The notes beneath the pieces were generated by a model. The model was not told the origin of the DNA, did no database searches, and saw only the letters and a list, made by a program, of their open reading frames with translations. DNA of 64,000 nucleotides, from the NCBI GenBank assembly GCA_903847975.1, contig CAINFC010000311.1:62001-126000 (forward strand), written 5' to 3'. The position numbers were made by a program, and so were the translations under genes. Positions 27,314 through 36,700 of the stretch are shown one piece after another (the first letter of the stretch is position 1; each line of letters starts with the position of its first letter). Source of the DNA: an uncultured Acidobacteriota bacterium (GTDB taxonomy: Bacteria; Acidobacteriota; UBA6911; CAINFC01).

Positions 27314-29023
27314 ATGCCCAAAATACTTCTTTTCGTTCCTCTGGCCGCTCTCTGGGGTCTGATCGGCGTGCTCGCGGCTCAATCCCGCCCGAAGGCCGAC
27401 CTGATTCTGATTTCCGGAAAAGTCTGGACTGTGAATCCTGCCCGGCCGAAAGCGGAGGCGGTGGCCATCCAGGGAAGCCGCATCCTGGCCGTCGGTTCGA
27501 ATCAGGAGATCCTGGATCTTGCCGGGCCGCAAACCCGCCGGATCGACCTGCAGGGGCAGGCTGTCTTTCCGGGGTTCATCGACAGCCATGCTCATTTTCT
27601 GGGCCTGGGAAAAGAAAAACGCCAGGTCAACCTGCGCTATGCCGGCAGCTGGGAAAATGTCGTCGAACGGGTGGCTGCCGCCGCCGCCCGTGTTCCAAAG
27701 GGAACCTGGGTGCTGGGTCGCGGGTGGCACCAGGAAAAATGGAATCCCAAGCCCGCTGTTCTGGTGGCCGGCTTTCCGGTTCACGATCTTTTAAGCCGCG
27801 CGGTACCGGACCACCCGGTTCTGTTGACCCACGGCAGCGGACACGCCCTGTTGGTCAACGCACGGGCCATGGAGCTGGCCGGAATTTCGGATGCCACTCC
27901 CAATCCGCCGGGCGGGGAGGTCCTCCGGAATACCAGAGGTCAGGCGATTGGGGTTTTCACGGAAAATGCGGAGGACCTGGTCTGGGAAGCCTACGGACGG
28001 GACCAGAGCCGTCTCTCTCCTGCCGAGCGGGAAGCGGAAACGATAAAGGAAATCGAAGCGGCGGATCGCGAGTGCCTGGCCAACGGGATCACCACCTTTC
28101 ATGACGCCGGGGTCGGGTTTTCCACCTTGGACCTTTACAGGAAAATGGTGGATGCCGGTCGGATCCGCGTGCGCCTCTGGGCCATGGTCAACGAGAGCAA
28201 CGAGCAGCTGCGCCGCCGCCTGGGGAGCTATAAGCAGATCGGCTATGGGGAAAACCAGCTGACGGTCCGGGGAATCAAACGGTTGCTGGACGGCGCTCTG
28301 GGATCGCGCAGCGCCTGGATGAAGGAGGGATACGCCGATCGGCCCGGGAATACAGGGTTGAATACTATTCCGCTTTCCGATCTCAAGCAGACGGCCCAGA
28401 TCGCCCTGCAGAACGGCTGGCAGCTTTGCGTTCACGCCATCGGCGATCGGGCCAACCAGGAGCTCCTGGACCTTTACGAATCGATCCTGCCGTCCCCCTC
28501 CGCTTCGGAAAGTCGCTGGCGCATCGAACACGCCCAGCACCTGGACCCCCAGGACATCCCCCGCTTCGCCCGGCTGGGAGTGATCGCCGTGATGCAGGGG
28601 GTACACTGCACCTCCGACGGGCCGTTCATTGTTTCCCGTCTGGGAGAAAAGCGGGCTCGCTCCGGCGCCTACGTCTGGCGGTCGCTGCTGGATGCCAGGG
28701 CGAGGATCAGCAACGGGACCGATGCTCCGGTGGAAGAGCTGAACCCGCTGGCCTGCTTTTATTCTTCCGTTACCAGGCGCCAGGGGAACGGAGAGTATTT
28801 TTATCCGGAGCAGCGCATGACCCGTTCGGAAGCCCTGGAAAGCTATACGATCCAGGGGGCCTATGCCGGATTCGAGGAGAACATCAAAGGTTCCATCGAG
28901 CCGGGCAAGCTGGCGGACCTGGTGGTGCTGTCCCGGGATATCATGACGGTTCCGGAGGAAGAAATTCCGCAAGCGGAAGTGAGAATGACCATCATCGGAG
29001 GACAAATCCGATTTTCCAAATGA
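27314..29023 (+). CDS. Exported amidohydrolase, YtcJ/Amidohydro_3 type
   Basis: A 569-residue metal-dependent hydrolase of the N-substituted formamide deformylase/YtcJ group. An N-terminal signal segment (MPKILLFVPLAALWGLIGVLAAQS) leads to the small beta domain (ADLILISGKVWTV). Metal ligands: DSHAHFLGLG (HxH) near residue 93, HAIGDRANQ near 375, RIEHAQHL near 402 and the late Asp in NGTDAPVEELNP. The C-terminal NIKGSIEPGKLADLVVLS is typical. Members act on N-acyl or cyclic amide compounds; the substrate is not predictable. 22 bases after apt. Confidence 0.9.
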   Translation: MPKILLFVPLAALWGLIGVLAAQSRPKADLILISGKVWTVNPARPKAEAVAIQGSRILAVGSNQEILDLAGPQTRRIDLQGQAVFPGFIDSHAHFLGLGKEKRQVNLRYAGSWENVVERVAAAAARVPKGTWVLGRGWHQEKWNPKPAVLVAGFPVHDLLSRAVPDHPVLLTHGSGHALLVNARAMELAGISDATPNPPGGEVLRNTRGQAIGVFTENAEDLVWEAYGRDQSRLSPAEREAETIKEIEAADRECLANGITTFHDAGVGFSTLDLYRKMVDAGRIRVRLWAMVNESNEQLRRRLGSYKQIGYGENQLTVRGIKRLLDGALGSRSAWMKEGYADRPGNTGLNTIPLSDLKQTAQIALQNGWQLCVHAIGDRANQELLDLYESILPSPSASESRWRIEHAQHLDPQDIPRFARLGVIAVMQGVHCTSDGPFIVSRLGEKRARSGAYVWRSLLDARARISNGTDAPVEELNPLACFYSSVTRRQGNGEYFYPEQRMTRSEALESYTIQGAYAGFEENIKGSIEPGKLADLVVLSRDIMTVPEEEIPQAEVRMTIIGGQIRFSK

Positions 29024-29065
29024 CTTTTAATTTTCGCACGCGCATTTCCAGGTGAGGTTCCAGGT

Positions 29066-29620
29066 ATGGGCTTTGTTATGCAAAGAGTTGAACTGGCGGG
29101 AGTCGGCATCCTCCAGCCGTCGGTTTTTGAAGATACCCGCGGCTTTTTCAAGGAGATGTATAACCGACCGGCCTTCGAACAGATCGGGCTGACGGAGGCC
29201 TTCGTTCAGGACAATCTTTCACGCTCCAGCCTGGGTACGGTCCGCGGCCTGCACTTTCAGGCGCCTCCCTTCTCCCAGGGCAAGCTGGTTACGGTTCTGG
29301 AAGGGGAGGTTCTGGACGTGGTGGTCGATTTGCGAAAGGGCTCCCCGACCTACGGGCAGTCGTTTTCGATCGTGCTGGCTCAGAACCGGCACACCATGCT
29401 TTATGTGCCCCCCGGCTTTGCGCACGGGTTTTCCGTTCTGTCCGCCTCCTGTCTTTTTTACTACAAGTGCACCGCCGTTTTTCATAAGCCGGCGGAAGGC
29501 GGAATCCGCTGGAACGATCCGGATCTGGCCATCGACTGGAGGGTGTCCGCGCCTCTGGTTTCCGCCAAGGATCAGGACCTTCCTTTTCTGAAAGATTTCG
29601 ATTCTCCTTTTTCTCTTTAG
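29066..29620 (+). CDS. rfbC: dTDP-4-dehydrorhamnose 3,5-epimerase
   Basis: Cupin-fold epimerase in dTDP-L-rhamnose synthesis. Diagnostic segments: [29 protein letters not shown] (catalytic His), [18 protein letters not shown] and [14 protein letters not shown]; the active-site Tyr lies in FYYKCTAVF. 184 residues, standard. AGGTGAGG upstream. Followed 23 bases later by rfbA; rfbB and rfbD are not in the window. Confidence 0.97.
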   Translation: MGFVMQRVELAGVGILQPSVFEDTRGFFKEMYNRPAFEQIGLTEAFVQDNLSRSSLGTVRGLHFQAPPFSQGKLVTVLEGEVLDVVVDLRKGSPTYGQSFSIVLAQNRHTMLYVPPGFAHGFSVLSASCLFYYKCTAVFHKPAEGGIRWNDPDLAIDWRVSAPLVSAKDQDLPFLKDFDSPFSL

Positions 29621-29643
29621 AGGTACGACACGGAGGTAGCCGC

Positions 29644-30516
29644 ATGAAAGGAATTATTCTGGCAGGCGGGTCCGGCACCCGGCTGCACCCTCTCACCATA
29701 GTCATGAGCAAGCAGCTCATGCCGATCTACGACAAGCCGATGGTCTATTATCCGCTCTCTTCGCTGATGCTGGCGGGAATACGCGATATTCTGGTCATCT
29801 CCACCCCGCAGGACCTGCCCCACTTCCGGAATCTGCTGGGAGATGGCCATCAGCTGGGGATCCGGCTGCAGTTCGCGGAGCAGCCCCACCCGGGCGGCCT
29901 GGCCCAGGCGTTTCTGATCGGAGAATCTTTCATCGGCTCGGAGAAAGTCTGCCTGATTCTCGGCGACAATATTTTCTACGGGGAAGGATTGCCGCGGACC
30001 CTTCAAAAATGCACGGAGCCGGAGGGTGCCATTGTTTTCGCCTACCACGTTGCGGATCCGGAGCGCTATGGAGTCGTTGAGTTCGATCCCCAGGGAAAAG
30101 TGATTTCGATCGAGGAAAAGCCGGCCCGGCCGAAATCGAGTTTCGCCGTCCCGGGGATCTATTTTTACGACCAGGAGGTGGTGGCCATTGCCAAAAACCT
30201 GCGGCCTTCAGCCCGCGGCGAGCTGGAAATTACCAGCGTCAACCAGCGGTACCTGGAAATGGGTCGGCTGCGCGTGGCGGTGATGAGCCGCGGGGTTGCC
30301 TGGCTCGACACCGGCACCCACGATGCGCTGATGCAGGCGGGAAATTTCGTGCAGATCATCGAGCAGCGCCAGGGTCAGAAAATCGGCTGTATCGAGGAGA
30401 TTGCCTACCGGATGGGGTATATCGATGCCCGACAGCTGGAAGCGCTGGCCGGAGAGCTGCTCAAGAGCGGATACGGCAGATATCTTCTGAACTGCCTGGA
30501 AGAGAGAAGCCTCTGA
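29644..30516 (+). CDS. rfbA: Glucose-1-phosphate thymidylyltransferase
   Basis: First enzyme of dTDP-sugar synthesis, joining dTTP and glucose-1-phosphate. The signature is [18 protein letters not shown] with the catalytic Arg, followed by [26 protein letters not shown] and [16 protein letters not shown]. 290 residues. GGAGG precedes the ATG. Gives a healthy reference signature for the degenerate relative 2 kb downstream. Confidence 0.97.
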   Translation: MKGIILAGGSGTRLHPLTIVMSKQLMPIYDKPMVYYPLSSLMLAGIRDILVISTPQDLPHFRNLLGDGHQLGIRLQFAEQPHPGGLAQAFLIGESFIGSEKVCLILGDNIFYGEGLPRTLQKCTEPEGAIVFAYHVADPERYGVVEFDPQGKVISIEEKPARPKSSFAVPGIYFYDQEVVAIAKNLRPSARGELEITSVNQRYLEMGRLRVAVMSRGVAWLDTGTHDALMQAGNFVQIIEQRQGQKIGCIEEIAYRMGYIDARQLEALAGELLKSGYGRYLLNCLEERSL

Positions 30517-30532
30517 TACCGGCTTGAAGTCC

Positions 30533-32752
30533 ATGCGCGGTTCGGCTCCTGCTATGCCTGCCCAGGCACGCCGCTTGATCCCGCAATCGGCCGCCGCTCG
30601 CCTGGCGATCGGCGGGGCGATTCTGTGGATGGCGACCCGGCTGGTCGGGATGTTTGTCCCCACGCGGATCTGGGGAGAGACCCTGGTCATTGTCGGCAAG
30701 CTGTTTCTGCTTCTGGCCTTGTTCCTCTTCCTCTCCCGGATGTGGAGCTCGCTGATGAGCCGCTTCCTCTGGAAAATCCGGCGCCGGCTGATCCTGGCCT
30801 ACATTTTTTCTTCGGTGATTCCCCTGATCCTCTTTTTTTCGATCGTCGCCCTGAGCGCCTTTCTGCTCTACTATCAGCTGATGCACTTTCTGCTGCTCAA
30901 CCAGGTCGGGCTGCAGACCGCCCAGCTGGAGTCTTTCGCTGCCGCCATCCGCAACAGCATGGAGGAAATGGGCCACCGGGCCGCGGCGGACCGGGAGGGG
31001 CTGCAGCAGCTGCTGGACCAGGAGGCCCGCTTCGTTCAGACCAGCTTTGCGACGGCGGCCATCTACGTTCGGCTGAAGGCCGGCGGCGGGCAGCCGCCCC
31101 ACCTGCTCTTTTCCGGTACGCCGGATCCCATGATGGAAATGGACTACCGCCTGCCGTCGTGGCTGTCGGAACGCGATTTCAGCGGCATCGTCTTTGAGCC
31201 CCCCGCCCCGCAGGCCCTCTCGCCTACGCCTTCCCGCCGGGCGGCCAAGGCGGCGGCCCACAGCAACCTGTCCCTGCGCTCCGTGGCTTTTTCGAGAGGT
31301 GCACGGGAGTCGGAGATCAGCGTCGAGGTGATCGCTCCGGTAGACCGCAACCTTCTCCGCCGTCTCAAGTCGGCCCTGGGGCTGGAGCTGTTTTTATTGC
31401 GGGGAGAGTCCGAACCCGGCGGGGAGGGGACTCCGGGGACTCCGGGGGAGCCGGGCCGCGCAGGCAGGCAGGCTCTCCCGCGCCTGCTGTCCTCCACGCA
31501 GGAATCCACTTCGGACCAGGAACTGGAAAACAAAGCGCAGTATTTCGTGCCGATGACCCTGTACCCGGTTCTCTGGGAAAACGGGCAGGAAGCGGAAAAT
31601 CCCCGCATAGACAATCTTGTGGCGGAGCTTTCTCTGTCCGGCTTGTACCGGCAGCTCTTTCTCTCCGAAAACAAGCTGCGCCAGAATATTGCCGATATCC
31701 TGCAGTTCCTGCTGCTCTTCTTTCTGGCCGCCGAAATTTTATCCCTGCTGATCGGGGCGGTGCTCACCAAGACCATCACCGCCGCGGTGCACAGCCTGGA
31801 TCGCGGTGTTCGACTCCTCAAGAAGGGGGACTTCAGCCACCGCATTGTCGTCAAGTCGAACGACCAGCTGGGAGATCTGGCCGACTCCTTCAATACCATG
31901 AGCCGTTCCCTCCAGGAGCTGATGAAAGAAAGGGTGGAAAAGGAGCGGCTGGACCGCGAGCTGGAAATCGCCAAGGAAGTGCAGGGCCGGCTGTTTCCCA
32001 AGTGCGCCCCGGATTTGAGTCACCTGGATATCTGCGGCTCCTGCCTTCCGGCCCGATCGGTCAGCGGGGATTTTTTCGATTATCTGACCGTTTCGCCCCA
32101 GGTCCTGGGAATCACCATCGGAGACATTTGCGGGAAAGGGATTTCCGCCGCTCTGCTTATGGCGAACCTGCAGGCGGCGATTCGCAGCCAGGCACCCTGG
32201 TTTATTCCGGGGTCCGGAGGGGAAAGCCGGCGGATCTGGGAAGAGAAGCTGCTTTCGGCCATGGTGGAGAAAATCAATCGGCATGTTCTGGAATACACCG
32301 CCTCCAGTAAATTTGCCACCCTCTTCATCGCGGTCATCGACCAGGAAAACCGGTGTCTGACCTATTGCAACGCCGGACACAATCCTCCGCTGATTCTGCA
32401 GGGGGACAGGCTTCTGTCGCTGAAAACCGGCGGTACCGTGGCGGGCATGTTTGCGGAGGCTACCTTCGCCCAGGAGACCATTCCGCTCCAGCCGGGGGAT
32501 CTGTTCGTCGGCTACACCGACGGCCTGGTGGAGGCATCCAACGAGTACGGGGAGGAGTTTGGAGAAGAGCGGCTTCGCACCGTCCTGCTCGATTATTCCG
32601 TATTGCCCGTAGAAAGTATTCATCGAAAAATCATGGAATCGGTGCAGAACTGGTCAGGCGGAAAAGAGCTCGAGGACGACATGACCCTCATCGTGGCCCG
32701 GTGCCAGGATCGGGAGGCGGAGAGCCGAGGCCCCGGAGTGTGCGAAGGATAA
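30533..32752 (+). CDS. Membrane-bound RsbU/SpoIIE-type PP2C phosphatase with HAMP domain
   Basis: A ~739-residue signalling phosphatase. N-terminal hydrophobic stretches give two to three membrane helices within residues 20-130 (LVIVGKLFLLLALFLFL, LILFFSIVALSAFLLYY), then a large extracytoplasmic domain to about residue 385, another helix (ILQFLLLFFLAAEILSLLIGAVL), a HAMP linker and coiled coil (ERLDRELEIAKEVQGRLFP), and the phosphatase domain with ARSVSGDFFDY and GDICGKGISAALLM metal ligands, ending in GYTDGLVEASNEYGEEFGEERL. Such proteins dephosphorylate anti-anti-sigma factors in partner-switching pathways; no such partner is encoded nearby. The start (30533) has only a weak ribosome site; a TTG at 30524 is also open. 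Confidence 0.88.
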   Translation: MRGSAPAMPAQARRLIPQSAAARLAIGGAILWMATRLVGMFVPTRIWGETLVIVGKLFLLLALFLFLSRMWSSLMSRFLWKIRRRLILAYIFSSVIPLILFFSIVALSAFLLYYQLMHFLLLNQVGLQTAQLESFAAAIRNSMEEMGHRAAADREGLQQLLDQEARFVQTSFATAAIYVRLKAGGGQPPHLLFSGTPDPMMEMDYRLPSWLSERDFSGIVFEPPAPQALSPTPSRRAAKAAAHSNLSLRSVAFSRGARESEISVEVIAPVDRNLLRRLKSALGLELFLLRGESEPGGEGTPGTPGEPGRAGRQALPRLLSSTQESTSDQELENKAQYFVPMTLYPVLWENGQEAENPRIDNLVAELSLSGLYRQLFLSENKLRQNIADILQFLLLFFLAAEILSLLIGAVLTKTITAAVHSLDRGVRLLKKGDFSHRIVVKSNDQLGDLADSFNTMSRSLQELMKERVEKERLDRELEIAKEVQGRLFPKCAPDLSHLDICGSCLPARSVSGDFFDYLTVSPQVLGITIGDICGKGISAALLMANLQAAIRSQAPWFIPGSGGESRRIWEEKLLSAMVEKINRHVLEYTASSKFATLFIAVIDQENRCLTYCNAGHNPPLILQGDRLLSLKTGGTVAGMFAEATFAQETIPLQPGDLFVGYTDGLVEASNEYGEEFGEERLRTVLLDYSVLPVESIHRKIMESVQNWSGGKELEDDMTLIVARCQDREAESRGPGVCEG

Positions 32753-32774
32753 TATCAGAAAACAGGAGGAAAGG

Positions 32775-33752
32775 GTGCAAATTAAAAAAGCGGTAATCAC
32801 GGCCGCAGGGCGCGGCGCCCTGCTGTATCCGGCTTCGGATCCGGTGCAAAAAAGCATGCTGCCGGTTGTGGATCTGGACGGGCGGGTCAAGCCGGTGATG
32901 CAGATCATCGCCGAAGAAGCCCTGGAAAGCGGGATCGAGGAAGTGTGCATTGTCTGCGCTCCCGGCGACCAGGCGGAATACCTGCGCCTTTTTTCCCAGC
33001 GCCGGGATCAGCTGTGGAAGGATGCCGGGGTGGAGCCCTGGGCCCGCGAGCAGGCCGAGCGCCTCGACTTTCTGATCGGGCGGCTGCATTTCACGGTACA
33101 ACAGGAGCCGTGGGGGTACGGCCACGCCGTCTATTGCGCGCACCAGGCAGTGGGCCAGGAACCCTTTCTGCTGCTGCTCGGCGATCACCTCCATATTTCC
33201 CACCGGAAAGACAAGCGCTGCGCACGGCAGCTGCTGGACCTGGCCAGGGCGGAGAGCTGTTCGGTGGCTGCGGTTCAGCCCACCCGCGAGCATCTGGTAG
33301 GGTTGTATGGAACCCTTTCCGGCAAGAGAGTGGCGGACCGCTCCGGGGTGTACCAGATCGAAAAGATCCTGGAAAAGCCTTCGCTCAGCCTGGCGGAGCT
33401 GGAGCTGCAGACCCCCGGCCTCCGGGCCGGCTTTTATTTATGCCTGTTCGGCACCTATGTCCTCTCTCCCCAGATTTTCTCCCTGCTGGAGGAGGAAGTG
33501 GCTAAAGGAGTCGGGGAAGGGAGAACGCTGCTGCTCACCCCGGCCCTGCAGCGCCTGGCCGACCAGGGCAAGTTCCTGGCGATGGAAATTCAGGGGACGC
33601 GGCACGATATCGGCACACGGTACGGACTGCTGCAGGCTCAGATTGCCATGGGTCTGGCCGGAGAAGGGAAGAGCGAGGTCCTGGAGCTGCTCACCGAAAC
33701 CCTGGCCGAAGCTCACCTGCGCAGTGCCGGCGGAGATGGACATGACGACTGA
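32775..33752 (+). CDS. GalU-like nucleotidyltransferase with altered signature
   Basis: A 325-residue relative of UTP-glucose-1-phosphate uridylyltransferase (GalU). It keeps the fold markers KAVITAAG, MLPVVD, EAL-ESGIEEVCIVCAPG, FTVQQEPWGYGHAVYCA, LLGDHLH, EKPS and RHDIGTRYGLLQAQI. The nucleotide-binding signature, however, reads AAGRGALLYPASDPVQKSMLP where relatives have GxGTR(F/L)xPAT...PKxMLP, so the Thr-Arg pair is Ala-Leu and the Pro before Lys is Gln. It starts at GTG 32775 with AGGAGGA upstream and overlaps the next gene by 11 bases. Either a changed substrate, a regulatory subunit, or a failing gene. Confidence 0.8.
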   Translation: MQIKKAVITAAGRGALLYPASDPVQKSMLPVVDLDGRVKPVMQIIAEEALESGIEEVCIVCAPGDQAEYLRLFSQRRDQLWKDAGVEPWAREQAERLDFLIGRLHFTVQQEPWGYGHAVYCAHQAVGQEPFLLLLGDHLHISHRKDKRCARQLLDLARAESCSVAAVQPTREHLVGLYGTLSGKRVADRSGVYQIEKILEKPSLSLAELELQTPGLRAGFYLCLFGTYVLSPQIFSLLEEEVAKGVGEGRTLLLTPALQRLADQGKFLAMEIQGTRHDIGTRYGLLQAQIAMGLAGEGKSEVLELLTETLAEAHLRSAGGDGHDD

Positions 33753-36700
33753 CAACCCGTTCGTAAAGATGATTGTCTGTGCCGATCCGGAGGTCCGGGA
33801 TCAGCCGTTTCTGGAGGTGTGCCTTTCCATGCCTGCCGCCCGGCTGTGGACATCGCTGGAAGAGCTGGAGCAGTTCCGGCATGCGGCCGGAAGCCTATAT
33901 CATCGCGTCCGCGCCTCCCTCTTTCTTTATGCCGCCTACCGGTTCCTGCTGATGGAGTCCCCTTCCATGGCGGCCACCGGAACCATCCCCTACCGCGGGT
34001 TTACCGATATTCTGGAGCGGCGCTTCGAAGAAGCCATTCAATCCTTCCGCCGGGTGCTGCAGCAGAAGGGGCCCGATGCCGCCCTGCTCAGCGCCCTGGC
34101 GGAAAGCTACCACCGGCTGGCCTTCCAGGATCTCCTGGACCAGGTACGACGCAGCGTCCGTTCCAGCCGCGGGAACCAGTGGATGTTTCGCGTCGGGGAC
34201 GAGAGCGAGCACCCGGTGCGGCTGCGGCCGGAACTGCTGCGCCGCGAAGCCGGCAGCCGGTTTTTCCCCATCCTGAAGGAAACCACGCCGGTCCGGCTGG
34301 ACCTGAGTCATAGCGGCTGGTCGGATATTTTCTTTCTGGGAATGGACTATCCGGAAGGGGCCCGGGTTCTGAACATCAGCGTGGATCTGGGAGTGTACGG
34401 GCGGGATGCCGGGGTGCAGCCGCCCATCGAGACCTTTGTCCGGGTGATTCCCGAGAGCTGCCTGAGGCTGACCAGTCTGGATCTTCACCAGACCAAGGAC
34501 ATCACGGAACTTCGGGATCTGTTCAATTTCGGAAACGACTACCTTGGGCTGCTGAAAGCCGGCGTCATCGCCTCCGGCGTTATTCCGCCCTCTTTCGAGG
34601 GCAGCCACAGCCGGCTGCCGCAGATCCTGTCCCGCGTCTGCGGGGCCGATCGGGGCCTGGAGCTGATCACCCGGGTCAACGATATTCCCAAAGGATCGCG
34701 CCTGGCGGTCTCCACCAACCTGCTGGCTTCGATCATCAGCCTGCTGATGAGGGCCACCGGGCAGACCATGGCCCTGGAAGGAATTCACCGGGAGGAGGAG
34801 CGCCGTCTGGTGGCCTCCCGGGCGATTCTGGGAGAATGGATCGGGGGATCCGGCGGAGGCTGGCAGGATTCCGGCGGGGTTTGGCCCGGATTCAAAGTCA
34901 TCTACGGTGTACCGGCTTCCGAGGGCGATCCGGAATTCGGGATCAGCCGCGGATGCCTGCTGCCCCGCCACCGGCTTCTGGGGCCGGAGGATCTGCATCC
35001 GGAAATGAAGGAGAGGCTGGCTGATTCCCTGGTCCTGGTGCACGGTGGAATCGCCCAGAATGTGGGCCCCATCCTGGAGATGGTGACCGAAAAATACCTG
35101 CTGCGGGGCCGGAAGGAGTGGGAGGCCCGACAGGCCATGCGGGGCATCTTTGACCGGATCCTGGATTCGCTGAAGGCCGGGGACGTGCGCCGGCTGGCCG
35201 CGGAAACCACCTTGCATTTCACAAATCCTCTGGCTACGGTGATTCCCTGGGTTACCAACCTGTTTACCGAAACCATCATGCGGCGCGCCCGGCAGAAACT
35301 GGGCCAGGACTACTGGGGCTTTCTCATGCTGGGTGGCATGTCCGGAGGCGGCATGGCCATGTTCGTACATCCCGGAAAACGGGATTCCTTCCGGGATGCG
35401 ATTCTCGAAATCATGCACCAGGCTAAAAAAGAGCTGGAAGACGCCTTGCCGTTTGCCATGGAGCCGGTGGTCTATAACTTCCAGGTGAACGAAAACGGCA
35501 CCGCCGCCCGGATGCTGCACGGGGAGGACACCTTTCTTCCCGCGTCTTATTATTCCCTGCATGTTCCCGGCCTTTTGCGCCGCTCCGCCGAACCTGCCCT
35601 GACGCTTCGGCTGGCGGAGGTGGACCGGTTTGCCCGCGGACTCTCCCGGCCCGAAGATGCCTACCGCCTCCTGGGCTCGGTGCTGGGCGGGCTGCTCAGC
35701 GGCTCCGCAGTCACGGAAAGCGCAGTGCGCCGCCGCTGGGAGGAGGAGGTGGTGCGGATACGGCAGGAAAACGGCTTCGATCCGATCCAGCATGAGCGCT
35801 TCCGCGAGGACCTGCACGCCGGAAAAATCGGGCTGGCTCATAACCGCCTGCCGATCGACACGCTGATCGAGGATGTGGCCGAAGAAGACCTGATGCATCT
35901 CACCGGGAAGCCTTCTCTCGTCGAGCGCGGAGAAGAGGCTCTGCGCCAGGGAAGCGTGGCGTCCTTTACCCTGGCTGGCGGAGTCGGGACCCGCTGGACG
36001 ACCGGGGCGGGAGTAATCAAGGCGTTGAATCCCTTTGTCCGCCTGGGAGGAATCCACCGCAGCTTTATGGAAATACACCTGGGCAAGTCCACCTGGACCG
36101 AGCGGCGTTATGCATGCCCGGTCCCTCATCTCATTTCCACCAGCTTTCTGACCCACCAGCCGATTGCCCGCTATCTGGACCGAACCGGCCAGTGCGGCTA
36201 TGCCGGGCCGCTTTACCTCTCACCGGGAAGATCCATCAGCCAGAGACTGGTGCCCATGGTCCGCGACCTGATGTTCCTGTGGGAGGAGATGCCCCAGGAG
36301 ACGCTGGATGAGCAGAAGCAGAAAGTTCGGGAGGCGGTACGCAAAGCGCTGATGGACTGGGCCCGGTCCAAGGGAGAGAGCAGCGACTACACCGACAATC
36401 TGCCCGTTCAACGCTTTAATCCTCCGGGACACTGGTACGAAGTGGCTAATCTGCTGCGCAACGGAGTTCTGGCCCGGCTGCTCGAAGAACGGCCTCAGCT
36501 GGAAACCCTCCTGCTGCACAATATCGATACGCTGGGCGCCAATCTGGATCCGGAAATTCTGGGCGCCCACCTGGCCTCGGGAAACGTCCTGACCTTTGAA
36601 GTCGTACCGCGGAGAATCGAAGATCGGGGGGGCGGGCTGGCCCGGGTAAACGGCCACCTGCGATTGCTGGAGGGCCTGGCCCAGCCGCGCGAAGAGGACG

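Noticed and set aside
33307-33741. Upstream extension of the fusion protein (MEPFPAREW...)
   Set aside because: Out of frame inside the GalU-like gene, Arg/Ser-rich without similarity; ATG 33742 with GGAG is better.
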